Assembly (NCBI GenBank): GCA_023231475.1
Contig: JALJEE010002819.1
Coordinates: forward strand, 1-47,935
Reading direction: 5' to 3'
From: Seison nebaliae
Taxonomy: Eukaryota; Rotifera; Pararotatoria; Seisonacea; Seisonidae
Length of the DNA: 47,935 nt
Of the stretch, positions 23,978 through 34,686 are shown in pieces. Each line of letters opens with the position of its first letter. Within the stretch, counting starts at the first letter, position 1. A program made the translations under genes and the position numbers. The notes under the pieces are model-generated. The model worked only from the letters and a program-made list of their open reading frames with translations, did no database searches and was not told the DNA's origin.

Positions 23978-25477
23978 TCAAATTTGCAAATTTATTTTCT
24001 GTAAATTCTGTTTCTGTAAATTTCGTTTCTTTAGAGTTTCTTTTCTTTTCATTAATAAAAATTGGGAATTTAGATTGGCTAAAATATTGTGCCACTCCTT
24101 TTCTTGCAAGTTTACAGTGATATTAGTAAAAAGCGGTTGAAACTGAATTGATTTTAGGTTATATTTGGTTGTATGAAGACCGTCATTCAGGTATTTATTC
24201 TCTGGCAGTAATATTAAATCACTTCTAAAAAGAAGAATTGAAATTAGCATTACATTAGGACGGGAACACGAACCGATGAGGATTTATAGGTGCACTTTCT
24301 TTTAGGGTATGTCTTATCATTTTGTAGCGGGCTATATCTTTGGGATATCTACTGATCCTGGAACCCAGTACTTTTACGACACTGAAAAATAAATTATTTA
24401 AATTATCAATATATTAAACCGACTGTACAGGTCGTCATCTTCACCTCCCCATCCCCAAAATTCGTTACTGAAACCAAATGCTCCAACAAACTGTTCTCCC
24501 GTAAAAGCTGTTGCTCCTCCGAACAACGTTTCGTATTGTAATCTTTTAAAATAATATTAATTGAACAATTATTATTCGTTAAACTTATGGAAGTGAGTGT
24601 CAATTGAAACAGTGAGATGTCTTGGAAAGTCTCCGCATATATAAAGATTCCTATCATCTTCTGGTATTAGATCGACATCGTGAAATATAAAACAGTTGGT
24701 CGCCGGAAATAATTTTTTTGTCTCGATGAATCCAATGTTGAACAAAAGACCTCGATTAAATGTGCTTCCCTTCATTTGCTCTACTACTACTATTGTGTAA
24801 TCTAAATTTTGTTTTCTTAAAAATGGATGTAAATTTGACAGAAATGTTCGAAGTTGGTCTTCTCGATTACGATAGCAAACAATAATTGCAAGTTTATTTG
24901 GTTGATGACAATCGGTTGGCCAACTTCTTCCACCTAATTTTGTCCGATTACTTTCACGGTCCAACAATTCCTCCCATGAAGGCGACGTTATATTAATTTC
25001 CATTCTTCCAACCAGATTGTTAGGGATTGTTGGACACAGAACGTTTGTTCGATTCCTTTCAACTTCTTTTAATAATTTTTTCAACTTTTTCTGGGTTTTT
25101 TTATAAACTTCATGATGGAAAGACAATAGCTTTGAAATCTCGTAATATACAGCAAAATAATCAGTATCATTAATAATACGATGAAGTCCGATGGATTCTT
25201 TGTCAAGTACATTAGACACATTACTCCATTTATCTTTATCACTCCCTTCAAAATTCGAAACTTTGAAAAAGGTGTTGTAATTATTTAATTGTAAGTAAGC
25301 ATTATTTAAGAAATCAGTAAAACTTTCTACTGATTAACAAAAATTATATATAATTTGAAAATAATTAGTGTAAAACTAACGGCGGTTATTCCTGAGAAAA
25401 TTATTCGAACCGTAGTAAAGATAAGAAAGATAAATAATAGTAAGTATTAGAAAAATCTTTTTTTTAGTTATAACCAT
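23978..25477 (-). CDS. Beta-1,4-galactosyltransferase family enzyme (GT7), type II membrane protein
   Basis: Five exons (25477-25381, 25329-24585, 24542-24420, 24381-24274, 24224-23978), 439 residues. A short basic tail (MVITKKK) and one hydrophobic anchor (about 8-22) predict a Golgi type II protein with a stem of about 100 residues. The catalytic domain shows the family blocks in order: LAIIVCYRNREDQL, LDYTIVVVEQ, FNRGLLFNIGF, IFHDVDLIPEDDRN (DVD metal/UDP-binding motif at 250-252), LFGGATAFTGEQF, WGWGGEDDD (310-318) and a C-terminal DGL..TKY/LFTNITVNL block. Family members transfer Gal or GalNAc from the UDP-sugar to terminal GlcNAc. Gal versus GalNAc cannot be decided here. FNRG replaces the usual FNRA. 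The last 25 residues are a Lys/Gln/Asn-rich tail with repeated NLQK words. One intron is only 38 nt (24382-24419). Confidence 0.9.
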
Positions 25478-26609
25478 TGGATCTCTAAATGAACGGAAAG
25501 AGAATCTATTAAATTTTAATTTGAATGTTAAATATTAAGAATTTAACTTTATTATTATCTTTATATTATTAGATTATTAAGAATCTTTTCTTTAACTTTA
25601 AATAACTTTTCGTGGACAACGTCAAAATGATAATAGTTAAAGAGGTAGAGGATTTTATGTAACATTGTTCTATCTCCTTTTTTGAGAAGTATTTAGAACT
25701 TCAATGACGTCACAATAACCAAAACTATTTATTTTTATCATTCATTCAATGATGATCGAATAAGCCGTGACATATCTCAACAACATACAATTTTCAAGAA
25801 TTTCTTAATACACAGAAATAAGGGTAGAAACTTCCAATCAAGAAATACGTATTGATTAGAGCAAAATGTTTCCTCCATGTTCAATAATTGCCATGTGCAA
25901 ATAAATACTGATATTTCAATAGAATGAAATTATAAAAAAATTTGTTTATGTAAAATGAAATTAATGTTCGTCTCTAATGAAGAAGTTGATCTGTCAGTTA
26001 ATTAGTAGTAAGAACTTGCGCTGAATAATCATGTTCACATATCAATTTTTCAAATGAACAAAGGTGAAAGTATCGAATTTAGATAAATGAAAGTAATCTG
26101 TTTTTCTAAATGTTTCTATTTGCATTCAATGTATAGTGCAATATTCTTTCTAAACGTTGGTTGACATTGAACATTATTTCGATAATATTGAATGATAAGT
26201 TAAAAAGTTGAAGGATTAAATAATTAAGGTTTATATTGGAATAAAATGAATAATGATAATGAGAGAAATAGATAAAGCAAATTCCGGGATTAAACATTGA
26301 AGGAAATAGAATTTGCATGAAAAATTAAGAAGTCTTATTCAGTTGTAATAATCGACAAAGTATAGTCATAATATTTCATAAAATATTATTTATCTTTTGG
26401 ACTTCGAATGAAGAGTGGAGACAGTTATAGACAATCTGACTGACAAGACTGAATAAGGATGAAGATCATAATTGGATTAATCATGAAATTTAAATCATTT
26501 CAAAATATGTCTCGATTCGCATTTACTAAAATGTTGAAGAATTTGAATGAATTATTTCAGGAGAAACATTATGAAAGTTTAAATTATTAACAAACAAATA
26601 TAAATATGA
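25478..26609. other. Intergenic, no gene seen
   Basis: About 1.1 kb of AT-rich sequence between the galactosyltransferase start and the proline dehydrogenase 3' region. A 70-codon minus frame at 26106-26318 is Ile/Asn/Phe-rich and looks like chance. Confidence 0.4.
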
Positions 26610-26688
26610 CCCTGTAAGCATTTGAATGTCTTGAGAACGTTTTTTTGATGTATATAAACGTTAAAAAAACGTTCAAATGCCAACAGGG
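26610..26688. repeat. Imperfect inverted repeat (hairpin) in the PRODH 3' flank
   Basis: The right arm (26663-26688), read in reverse complement, matches the left arm (26610-26646) at 24 of 26 positions. The match runs through CCCTGT, GCATTTGAA and ACGTTTTTTT, with a 10-nt bulge in the left arm and a 16-nt loop. It starts about 20 nt beyond the proline dehydrogenase stop codon, so the transcript could fold into a stable stem. No target-site duplication is obvious. Confidence 0.75.
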
Positions 26689-26710
26689 CAAATGTTGAAG
26701 GGAAACACTT

Positions 26711-29065
26711 TTATGCATTGGAAAATAGACGTCGTTGTAATTCCGTACGAATAGTTGTCAATTCAGTTTCTAAACCACCAAATATTGAAGCATTTTCTTC
26801 TGCTCTTCTTGACAAGTAAGGCAAGACCTCGTCCATTGGGCCGTAAGGGACATATTTGTAGACAGAGTAACCCATCTGTCCTAAAGTATAGGAGATATGA
26901 TCACACATTCCATATAATTGTCCAAAACAAATAATTTTATCATTTGGTCCTATTCCACATTCTTTCATTCGCATAATCGCATCTTCTACTGACTTACTAT
27001 TATGTGTAGCGCACATTACTGATACTTTACCAAGTTGCCGATTACATATCGCATCAATACAAGTATTAAACACTGTTTCATAATTCAAAGTTGTTCCTTC
27101 ATATGATGGTTGAATTGGATCATCATAACCAATCTCTGCTGCTCGAGCTCTCTCCTAAAAATGTTAGTGAAAAAGAATTTCAAAAAACTTCTATTAACAT
27201 GTTCCATATATGCACCACGAACTAATTTGCAACCGAAATAAAAATCTTGGCCAGCTGATAATTCTAAATCTTCACAAATATGCGCCATCGCATCCTTTAA
27301 ATGAATTTCATTATAAATCTTTATTTAAAAAGAAAAGAAACTTGTAAATAACATTGATATGTATTGAAAACGATCGGTTTCTCCTTATTATATTCTCTCA
27401 TCAATTCTATTGTTAATCGACGTATAGCTGGTTGGAAATAACTCTGTTCAGCATCAATCATCAAACGAACATCTTTCGAAACGGCATGCTAAAAAAGAAA
27501 AATTATTTAATAAAATTATTTAAATATCCAACTCTGACAACGGTATCAAGTCGTTTCAAAACATTCCTCATTTCAACCAATTCGTCCGGAGTAAAACCAG
27601 GTAATGATAATCGACCCGTTGAAATATTTGAACGGGTGAAAATTCTACGGAAATCCTGTTTTGGATCCAACAAATTTTGCCATTCGTATAAATCGAAAAT
27701 TCTATAACAAGGAAAATAATGAAGGAAATATTTTCAAAAAAATAACAAACTTGCCCTCATTGACACCGTAAATAGAAACGGATCCATGTTTTTTAATAAC
27801 CGGAATTCCTAATTGTTGTGAATCAGAAACATCATTAAGATTCGTTGTTACAAATTCAGCGTCTTCTTGTGGAACATCGGAGAATAATTTCTTATTATTT
27901 TCCTGTTTCAATTGAAGTAAATATAATTTAGCCATTGCCAATGCTTCCGACAATTGGAGTAGCAATTGGGGTCGTCCTAATGCTGTTAATTTAACAGCAC
28001 AAAATCCAGTGGCATTTGTTATTCCACTAACGGCATCAATGCAAGAGAGAAAAATTCTCATATTCTTATCACATTGTTCCTCACCTTCATAAAAATAAGT
28101 TTTAGCTGCACCAACACCTTGTCGACGATCAGCAAATTTATCATGATATTTGAATTGTGAGAGACCTTCGCCTGATTCAATATCAGAAGCTGGAAGTAAT
28201 TATTAATAGTGAGAGTAATAAGAAAATATTGATTAGAGATCAAAACTCAGCAAAATATAAAGTAACAGATCTGTTGATCATCCACCAATTCCGATTGACA
28301 TGATCTGATGATTAATGAAAAAAAATAAAATTATTCAATATAAAAATAGAAATAAACTGTCTTTCTAATTCGATTGCTTCTGTCGAATCGATATCTTCTT
28401 CTGCAGAATAATCAAAAATCGATTTAACACCATAAGATCTCATCAGATCAATTTTTGATTTTAATTCGTCTGGAGTCTCCCCACCAACAAAATGACCATA
28501 AAATGTCGATTTCATCAAAAGACGGAACCATGATGATGGTAGCAATTTTCTGCAATATTCGATTATCTTCAATATTTAAGGAAAAGAAATGTTCGGAGAG
28601 ATTTCCCATAGAGGAGAGAAAAAAAGAAAAATAATTATTTCTTTAATTTGAAGGAAAATTAATTTTAAAATAAGAATGTGCGTTTTTAGTGCATTCATTC
28701 TGCAATTGCAGAAATAAATGATAACAGAATAAACGTAATAAAAGAATACAAACAGTTTTCTGATTATCAACAATCCATTTAATCTTACAAATTCGAAACA
28801 CGAGATATGCTTGAAACAATTGCGGTGTCGTCTTAGCAATACAGGCCAATTGTGCATTATTGAAATCGATTAATTGATGTTCATTGGCATTGGAGATATC
28901 ACTCGAATGGAGATTTGTAGTTATGGTATTTCCATTTTTCTTCTTATCTTTCGCATGTCGTGTATGAAGCTGATTTATGAAATTGATCGTCGTTCGATTC
29001 ACATACTGGTGTCGTCCGAATAACGAGCGACTTAATAGACGATTAGACATAAATTGTCTTGACAT
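26711..29065 (-). CDS. slgA: Proline dehydrogenase, mitochondrial (sluggish-A type)
   Basis: Eight exons (29065-28754, 28566-28358, 28304-28267, 28189-27751, 27701-27533, 27488-27342, 27294-27199, 27154-26711), 617 residues against about 600 in human PRODH. The first 40 residues are Arg/Ser-rich and almost free of acidic residues, as a mitochondrial transit peptide is. Family blocks in order: [116 protein letters not shown] and [13 protein letters not shown]. The FAD enzyme oxidises proline to pyrroline-5-carboxylate and passes electrons to the respiratory chain. The least certain joins are the 187-nt intron 28567-28753 and the 38-nt third exon, but all phases agree. Confidence 0.93.
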
Positions 29066-29216
29066 GAAAAAAGAAAGTGAAAGTTAAAATAAATATATGT
29101 TTTTAATTGTAGGAGAATAATTTCCTTCTTATATCCATCTAAAAATATCAACGAATTTAAGTTCGTTTTTATGACGAAGAGAGTTGAGAAGAATATTTGG
29201 AAAATATTGGGTGTGT

Positions 29217-29365
29217 TCAATTACTGAATCCACCTCTTTTATGACCTTGATCAACAGAACGATATTGACCAGTAAGAAAATTGAAATATTTCCTCTGTCT
29301 CTAAATTTGAAGATGAAAACACAAACAAAAATTTTGCATAACGCTCTAAACATTTTACGTAACAT
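29217..29365 (-). CDS. Candidate micro-gene upstream of PRODH (weak)
   Basis: A possible 40-residue protein: exon 29365-29327 (MLRKMFRALCKIF), then exon 29300-29217 with FLTGQYRSVDQGHKRGGFSN before a stop. The second part is hydrophilic, uses richer codons than the flanks, and reads like a real protein. The intron needed to join them would be only 26 nt, shorter than any other in this window. Without it, the frame starting at 29392 reads a hydrophobic 87-residue sequence instead. I do not recognise either product. Confidence 0.2.
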
Positions 29366-29965
29366 CAACACAAAATGAAAATAAGGCCACATCTATACAA
29401 GATGCATTAGCGTTAAACTAAGAATTTGAATATATAATTCCTCTCGTCTATTTGGACGATCAATGGAAGGAACTTTTAAGAATTTTGTATATTCTATTCC
29501 ACATCGCTAACTTCACTAACAATTATTAAAATATAATTAATTTGAAACATTTCATATAAACTAAAAACTTTTTTTAATTGCTGCAAATACGTAATATGGG
29601 ATTAAGAGATGTTGTCGGAATACTAGTTTACACATATTTTTAATGTTTTTTCCCATTATTAATTTTTATTTGCGCTTTGTTCGTTACTAATACATCATGT
29701 ACGATGTATAACATGATTTTAATTGCGATTCTCATTCTTGCTAACAAAAATAAGTATATAGGGTTAGAAAGAAAGATTTAGTACCCAGAACTTACATCTT
29801 AAATAATTCATATGAATCTTACATACGTAAAACAAGAATTTAAAAATTTTAAATTCTGTAAATAATAATATATTATAATTTATAAATAAAACAACTTTAA
29901 CTAATACCTAAACTTCACGTTATTGTTAGAATTTATTTAATAAATTAACCAAAACTTTTAAGAAG
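29366..29965. other. Intergenic, no gene seen
   Basis: AT-rich sequence without a supportable frame or repeat. Confidence 0.4.
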
Positions 29966-30154
29966 TTAAGAATAAGAATTTGTCTCACTAACATTTTCTT
30001 CAATCACTAACGTTCTAGGTTCAATTTTTGTATCTTCCAAACAATACGGAGTGAAGGTAAGATATGCACAAAAAGTTAAGTTATATAATAAAAAAACGCT
30101 ACAAAACAAAAAAGGTAACAATGAAAGGTCAAACAAGTATTTCACACAAAACAT
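29966..30154 (-). CDS. Candidate small secreted or membrane peptide
   Basis: A 62-residue frame starts at ATG 30154-30152 with a long hydrophobic segment (about residues 8-34, with LLPFLFCSVFLLYNL) followed by an acidic tail ending ENVSETNSYS. It sits 31 nt downstream of a transcription start predicted from a TATA plus Inr pair (30209-30216 and 30183-30188), which is the main support. It could be a signal-anchored micropeptide or a first exon. No family is recognised. Confidence 0.35.
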   Translation of the reverse strand: MFCVKYLFDLSLLPFLFCSVFLLYNLTFCAYLTFTPYCLEDTKIEPRTLVIEENVSETNSYS

Positions 30155-30180
30155 TTTCTTTGATCTTAATATTTAAATCG

Positions 30181-30216
30181 CAACTGTAAATTATTCGCTC
30201 GCTGATCGAATATATA
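30181..30216 (-). promoter_or_regulatory. TATA + Inr core promoter (minus strand)
   Basis: On the minus strand TATATATT (30216-30209) is followed by TACAGTTG, an initiator-like CAGTT with its A at 30185. The 31-nt spacing is textbook for an arthropod TATA/Inr promoter. It would serve the small frame starting at 30154. Confidence 0.45.
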
Positions 30217-30321
30217 AACCCAAGAATTATACTTTGCTGCTAGATTACTCGGATCTTGCTATTTTTATGATAATGAGCGATTCAAGAAAATGTTCTTATA
30301 TTTGAAATGGTTCATATCTTT

Positions 30322-30339
30322 GAGAGAGAGAGAGAGAGA
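30322..30339. repeat. (GA)9 microsatellite
   Basis: Nine GA dinucleotides between the two divergent small candidate genes. GA runs can act as GAGA-factor sites in arthropods, but a single short run is weak evidence. Confidence 0.6.
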
Positions 30340-30409
30340 AATAGAAAAGAAAAAGTATGTAGATACCACGGGTGCATTTTTATACAAATTTTCCAATTTT
30401 TAGAAAAAA

Positions 30410-30448
30410 TATAAAAGCCTTTCATACTTACAATTGTTAAATTCATTT
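30410..30448 (+). promoter_or_regulatory. TATA + Inr core promoter (plus strand)
   Basis: TATAAAAG at 30410-30417, then TCATTT at 30443-30448, which fits the arthropod initiator consensus TCAKTY. The initiator A lies 35 nt from the first T of TATA. A well-placed ATG (context ATCAAAAATG) follows at 30470. Confidence 0.5.
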
Positions 30449-30469
30449 CATTATCAAACAACATCAAAA

Positions 30470-30628
30470 ATGACACCGAACACGACACAGAAACATTTGA
30501 TCATTCTGCAAATTTCTACACATTGTCCAATCAACTGCCTTTTTAATTTCTATCGATCCCAACAATTATTTATTCAATTAGGCCAATTTTCTCCTGATCT
30601 TCCAAATTGCCTTCAAAAATTGACATAA
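30470..30628 (+). CDS. Candidate 52-residue micro-gene
   Basis: Frame from ATG 30470 (MTPNTTQKHLIILQ...) to a stop at 30626-30628, about 25 nt downstream of a predicted start site with TATA and Inr. It has four cysteines, no signal peptide and no recognised family. An unseen intron could change the end. Support rests on the promoter geometry rather than on the protein. Confidence 0.3.
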   Translation: MTPNTTQKHLIILQISTHCPINCLFNFYRSQQLFIQLGQFSPDLPNCLQKLT

Positions 30629-31436
30629 TTTTCGAAACTGCTGAAGTTCTTTTATGTTACTTACTTTTGATTCTTAGTTATTTTGGTATATTTATCTTAT
30701 TGATTTTTATTTAAAAGAATAGCCTAACTTAAAAGTGATCAATTAGTCGAACTTTAACGAATACTTCCAAAGGGCCAATTGGTTTTTGGGTAAAAATTGA
30801 TTAATTTAGCTCGTATTTAAAAAAATCTTTGTCTATCCTTCGTCCTCAATACAATACAGTTTATATACGGTATCGAACCATTGTTAACCATTTAAATTGA
30901 ATATTTTCTGAATACAAGTTATTTAGTCCCAATGAATTTTGAAAACTGATATACTGTTGATAATCATGTAAAAAAAAACGTCATAATAACAAGTGATAAA
31001 TTACTGATAGACAGCATAATAATCACTTGATAAATGAATGATATATCATGTTTTTATTGATGATTATTAAAATTTTTAACCGCATATATATCGGTAATAA
31101 CTGTTGATATACAGGAGATAAAAATGAAGAAAACCGACATTTATGAAGTTTTATAAAAGAACATAAATAAAGAACACATTAGATTTTCAATGATTTTTGA
31201 AGAGCATTATTATTATTCAAATTATTAGTTAGTCAAGTATTATTAATTTAAATTGTAGTTTGTTTTAATAAGATTTTACGGTGGGTTAATAAGTAATAAG
31301 TTTAATAGTATTGTTGAGGTTCGATGGTTTGGTCCAGTTCGTTAGAACTCATTACGATGACAAGATATAAAAAGAAGATATTAAGATTCAGTACTTTATT
31401 AAAGAAAAAGCAATAATAAGAACATCTGTTTTTTCT
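30629..31436. other. Intergenic, no gene seen
   Basis: Very AT-rich. Several short TGATAA/TTATCA words recur (30950-31100), but no ordered repeat could be defined. No tRNA fold was found around the GGTTCGATGG word at 31318. Confidence 0.35.
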
Positions 31437-31737
31437 TCAGCCACTTAGTTGAACTGAATTCACAAGAGTATTGATATTAAATTTAAGAATCATAATTAAA
31501 AATTTGACCCCGTCTCTTTGAGAAGGTGTAGATAAATTTTTTGGTATTGTAATATAGCTCCATACATCGTCTTGGGTTCCAAAAATATCATATATTGCTC
31601 GAACAATCTCTTTCTGTTCATTCTAAAAAAAGGTAATGATTATAAGAACAGTGAAGAATAAACATTACACAATAGAAAATCTTTATCGCAATTCGAAATT
31701 ACGTTCAAAACGTTGGAAATATACTCGGTATTTTCCA
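31437..31737 (-). CDS. Two-exon coding piece, 5' incomplete, unknown
   Basis: Two open exons join in phase across a 41-nt intron: 31737-31664 (NTEYISNVLNVISNCDKDFL) and 31622-31437 (NEQKEIVRAIYDIFGTQDDV...), ending in a stop at 31437-31439. The downstream exon is preceded by an excellent polypyrimidine tract and AG. Together they encode about 85 residues of normal, hydrophilic composition. No start codon or upstream exon could be placed, so this is either the 3' end of a minus-strand gene with unseen exons or a decaying copy. I do not recognise the protein. Confidence 0.35.
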
Positions 31738-32308
31738 CTGTTTTTTTAATTTAGAAAATTTTGTTTCACTACCGGAATAATCCTTTCTAGTTAAATTGAT
31801 TATCATACATATATTGAAAATAACTGTTGATATATTACTGATAATTTACTGATTAATCATATTATTATTAGATGATTTATCATACGTTTACTTATGATAA
31901 TCAGATCTGATTATCATTGGTATATTATCTGAAAATCATTGTAGAAATTCATCGGGAGTCAGTGCAGAACTAGAAATTAGGAACAATTATTTGAACACAT
32001 ATTTCATATGTAAATCTGAACACTGATAAATCTTAATAATTGAATAATATATAATAATAATGAATCAATTTTTTCTGAACTCAATTTCCTAATTCTAAAC
32101 TAATTTCAAAGAACTTCCTAAAAACAAAATGAGTAGAATTGTCGAAGTAGTTAATTGTTGAAAGAAAAACAGTTAGAAAAATAATTATAAAAATGCGCCA
32201 TTAGAATCTAAATTTACATTTATAGTCGAGTAGTTGAAGTTAGAAGTTGAGGAGAATTAAATATTTTATTGTCAAGGGAAATTATAGCGAATATATTTGG
32301 AATTCTAA
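31738..32308. other. Intergenic / upstream of the Asn-rich gene
   Basis: AT-rich. Dense TGATTATCA/TGATAATCA-like words around 31850-31930 give weak short palindromes. No convincing gene or TATA box. Confidence 0.35.
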
Positions 32309-33775
32309 ATGAAGCAGTTTTTAACGGAAAATTCGATTCGAAGTGCAAAATATGAAGAAAATCACCATTTCAAACATAAAAGACGTGTAGCGATGGGAAT
32401 ACGTAACCAGATCAATTGTCATTACCGAAATGGAAAGTCTTTTATTGTTGAAAAACTGAATAAAATAGAAAGTTATTTTTCAAAGAAGAAGAAACAAAGA
32501 AATGTTATGTGTCAATGTTTAAGGCCAAAATCATTTGAAATGGAAAATGATGAAGAATCTTCAGAAACAATAAAGAACCGATCTGAAAAAACTGGATTAC
32601 TGACCACTGAGAGTTATTGGGAAAAACTCTTCGATCAATCAAGAAGAAAAAATGGTTTAAATGTTCAATCCAAATATTTGTACAATGATTCTTTTGAAAT
32701 TGAGCCTTTAAGTGAGAATTGTTTCTTCTCGAATGTAAATGATTTTGTTGAGAACGAAATAATGGAAGAATCGATTTGTGGACAAATAGAATCAATTAAT
32801 CAGAACCGAATTGAAATGTTTAAACATTCAAATTTCAACCATAATATGAACAACAACCAGGAAGATGAATGGAATAATAAAGATAATTTCGATAGCAACC
32901 ATGAAAATAATGATTATTTTTCTCAGAATAATATTAGCGTTGAGATGAAAAAGGATAAACCGACAATGACTTTTCATGACATTTTTTTGAATTATTTAGG
33001 AGACCTGTGTGAAAATGAATTTGATTCTCCGAAACCTGATTCCGGAAATAATATTAACGAAATTCACTTACATAACAATGAATTAGACAGTGAGAACAGT
33101 TATCGGAGAAACCATCATAAACGTGACTATAATGAGGAAATTCCATATACGGATGAAGATCGAAAGGATCATGGAACATATTACGATTGTGATTACAATG
33201 AGCATGTTGAAGAATTTTGTGCTGGTGATTTGAACCACAATGAAGTTATATACTTTAGTTGTGAGAATCATGTTGATTTTAGCGACGATGAAGGTATTCC
33301 TAAATCTGATGATGAAGGTTCGAATAATGGAAGTTTGGGTGGAAATTCTAATGAAATTATCTATAGAAATATTCCCGGAAATATTGGTGGGAATTTTTGT
33401 GGAAATTTGGATGGAAATTTGAGTGGAAATATTGGTGGAAATGTCGATGACGATTTGGGTGGAAATTTTGGTCGAAATAACGGTGGTACTAATGGGAAAA
33501 ATTTGGAAATCTACGATGAGAAAGATATAGAGAAAGGTGAGAACGTTACAAAAAACGGTTCAATGGTGAATGATAAATCAAGGATCGGTAAAACAGAATT
33601 TGGCTTAATGGTTTTGGTGGGAATGATCTGTGCATTGGTTGAAATGATTCATCTTTCTCTTTTTATTCGGGTTCCTATGTTTCCTTTTCATTATATCAAT
33701 TATTATTATATATCGTTTATTTTGTTATTTATCTGTTGCTTTTGTGTACTTTGCTTATTTCTAAAAATTAAATAA
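32309..33775 (+). CDS. Asn-rich protein with C-terminal membrane hairpin, unknown
   Basis: Intronless, 488 residues, starting at the first ATG of the frame. The N-terminal 70 residues are basic (HFKHKRRVAMG, FSKKKKQRN). The middle is acidic and Asn-rich. A Gly-Asn repeat (GNIGGNF, GNLDGNLSGNIGGNV, about 33375-33500) follows a SDDEG-containing stretch. Two hydrophobic segments near the C-terminus (about 433-457 and 466-486) form a probable membrane hairpin ending LKIK. The stop codon overlaps AATAAA. No family is recognised and composition is unlike the neighbours, which suggests a fast-evolving lineage-specific gene. The long unbroken frame in AT-rich DNA argues for real coding. Confidence 0.65.
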   Translation: MKQFLTENSIRSAKYEENHHFKHKRRVAMGIRNQINCHYRNGKSFIVEKLNKIESYFSKKKKQRNVMCQCLRPKSFEMENDEESSETIKNRSEKTGLLTTESYWEKLFDQSRRKNGLNVQSKYLYNDSFEIEPLSENCFFSNVNDFVENEIMEESICGQIESINQNRIEMFKHSNFNHNMNNNQEDEWNNKDNFDSNHENNDYFSQNNISVEMKKDKPTMTFHDIFLNYLGDLCENEFDSPKPDSGNNINEIHLHNNELDSENSYRRNHHKRDYNEEIPYTDEDRKDHGTYYDCDYNEHVEEFCAGDLNHNEVIYFSCENHVDFSDDEGIPKSDDEGSNNGSLGGNSNEIIYRNIPGNIGGNFCGNLDGNLSGNIGGNVDDDLGGNFGRNNGGTNGKNLEIYDEKDIEKGENVTKNGSMVNDKSRIGKTEFGLMVLVGMICALVEMIHLSLFIRVPMFPFHYINYYYISFILLFICCFCVLCLFLKIK

Positions 33776-34686
33776 AAACAATTTTTCTGCTATAAAAAGA
33801 CTGTACATTATTATTAGGTATATTAAGTATGAACTACAGGTAACAAATAAAGGTAAATTTTAAATATAATTTAACAATTAGCAAGACAATTCTGTTAAAT
33901 AATTTTTCAAGAATGTATGAATTTTATGGTCTTTATAATATTATGGCACAGCATTTAAATGATTGAAAGCTAAATTGCAGAGACTTTACATACTAGTTAG
34001 ATTTTCGATGATCGTTAAACAACCATGGAAAGAGATTTAAAATTGAGTTTTTCGAGTTAAAACTTGACTTGGTATAGGTATAGATATAAATAATAAACAG
34101 AATAAAAATCTAACAATAAATAAATAAGAATAAATAACATTGTAAGACGAACCTAAAGATTGAACTATTCTTTATGTTCCAGAATCAGCCATTGGACTAT
34201 ATTGATTTCTGATGAGCTTTGCAAAACCAAACATTTATAGTGCTTGAGGGCATTAGTGTGCAACTATTATGTATAAAAAATGGTGGAAAGAATTCGATAT
34301 AATTTGTTTTGAAATATTTGACTTGGTCGGAGAATAATTCAACGGAAAATGATGAAAAAAATTCATTGATGATCAAATTTCCTATAAATTCGAGAGAATC
34401 ACGTTGAGATAACAATGCATGAATGTGGAATGTCGAATAATGTTCTTTTTGACGAAGCGATGCAAGCGTTTAACAGAAAATTTTACACATTTTACCAAAT
34501 TGTTAGTACACTTTTAATTTGGCACAAAAAAGTACGTTTTTTGTCGAAAATTTTATGGTTTTTATTATCTTATAATAATTATCTTTTATGATTTCCTATA
34601 ACTCAATATTCCATCTTTCTTTCAAATTTTATAAAATTGAATTTCATTCATGATTATCATCAATTAATTAAAGAAATCACTAATTG
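33776..34686. other. Intergenic with one open stretch
   Basis: AT-rich spacer. On the minus strand an open stretch of about 90 codons (34197 to about 34465) reads plausibly (SLRQKEHYSTFHIHALLSQR, then DSLEFIGNLIINEFF) but has no ATG or clear upstream exon. It may be an exon or a gene relic. Confidence 0.3.

Noticed and set aside
31310-31380. Possible tRNA because of a GGTTCGATGG word.
   Set aside because: No acceptor stem, D arm or anticodon arm could be folded around it on either strand.
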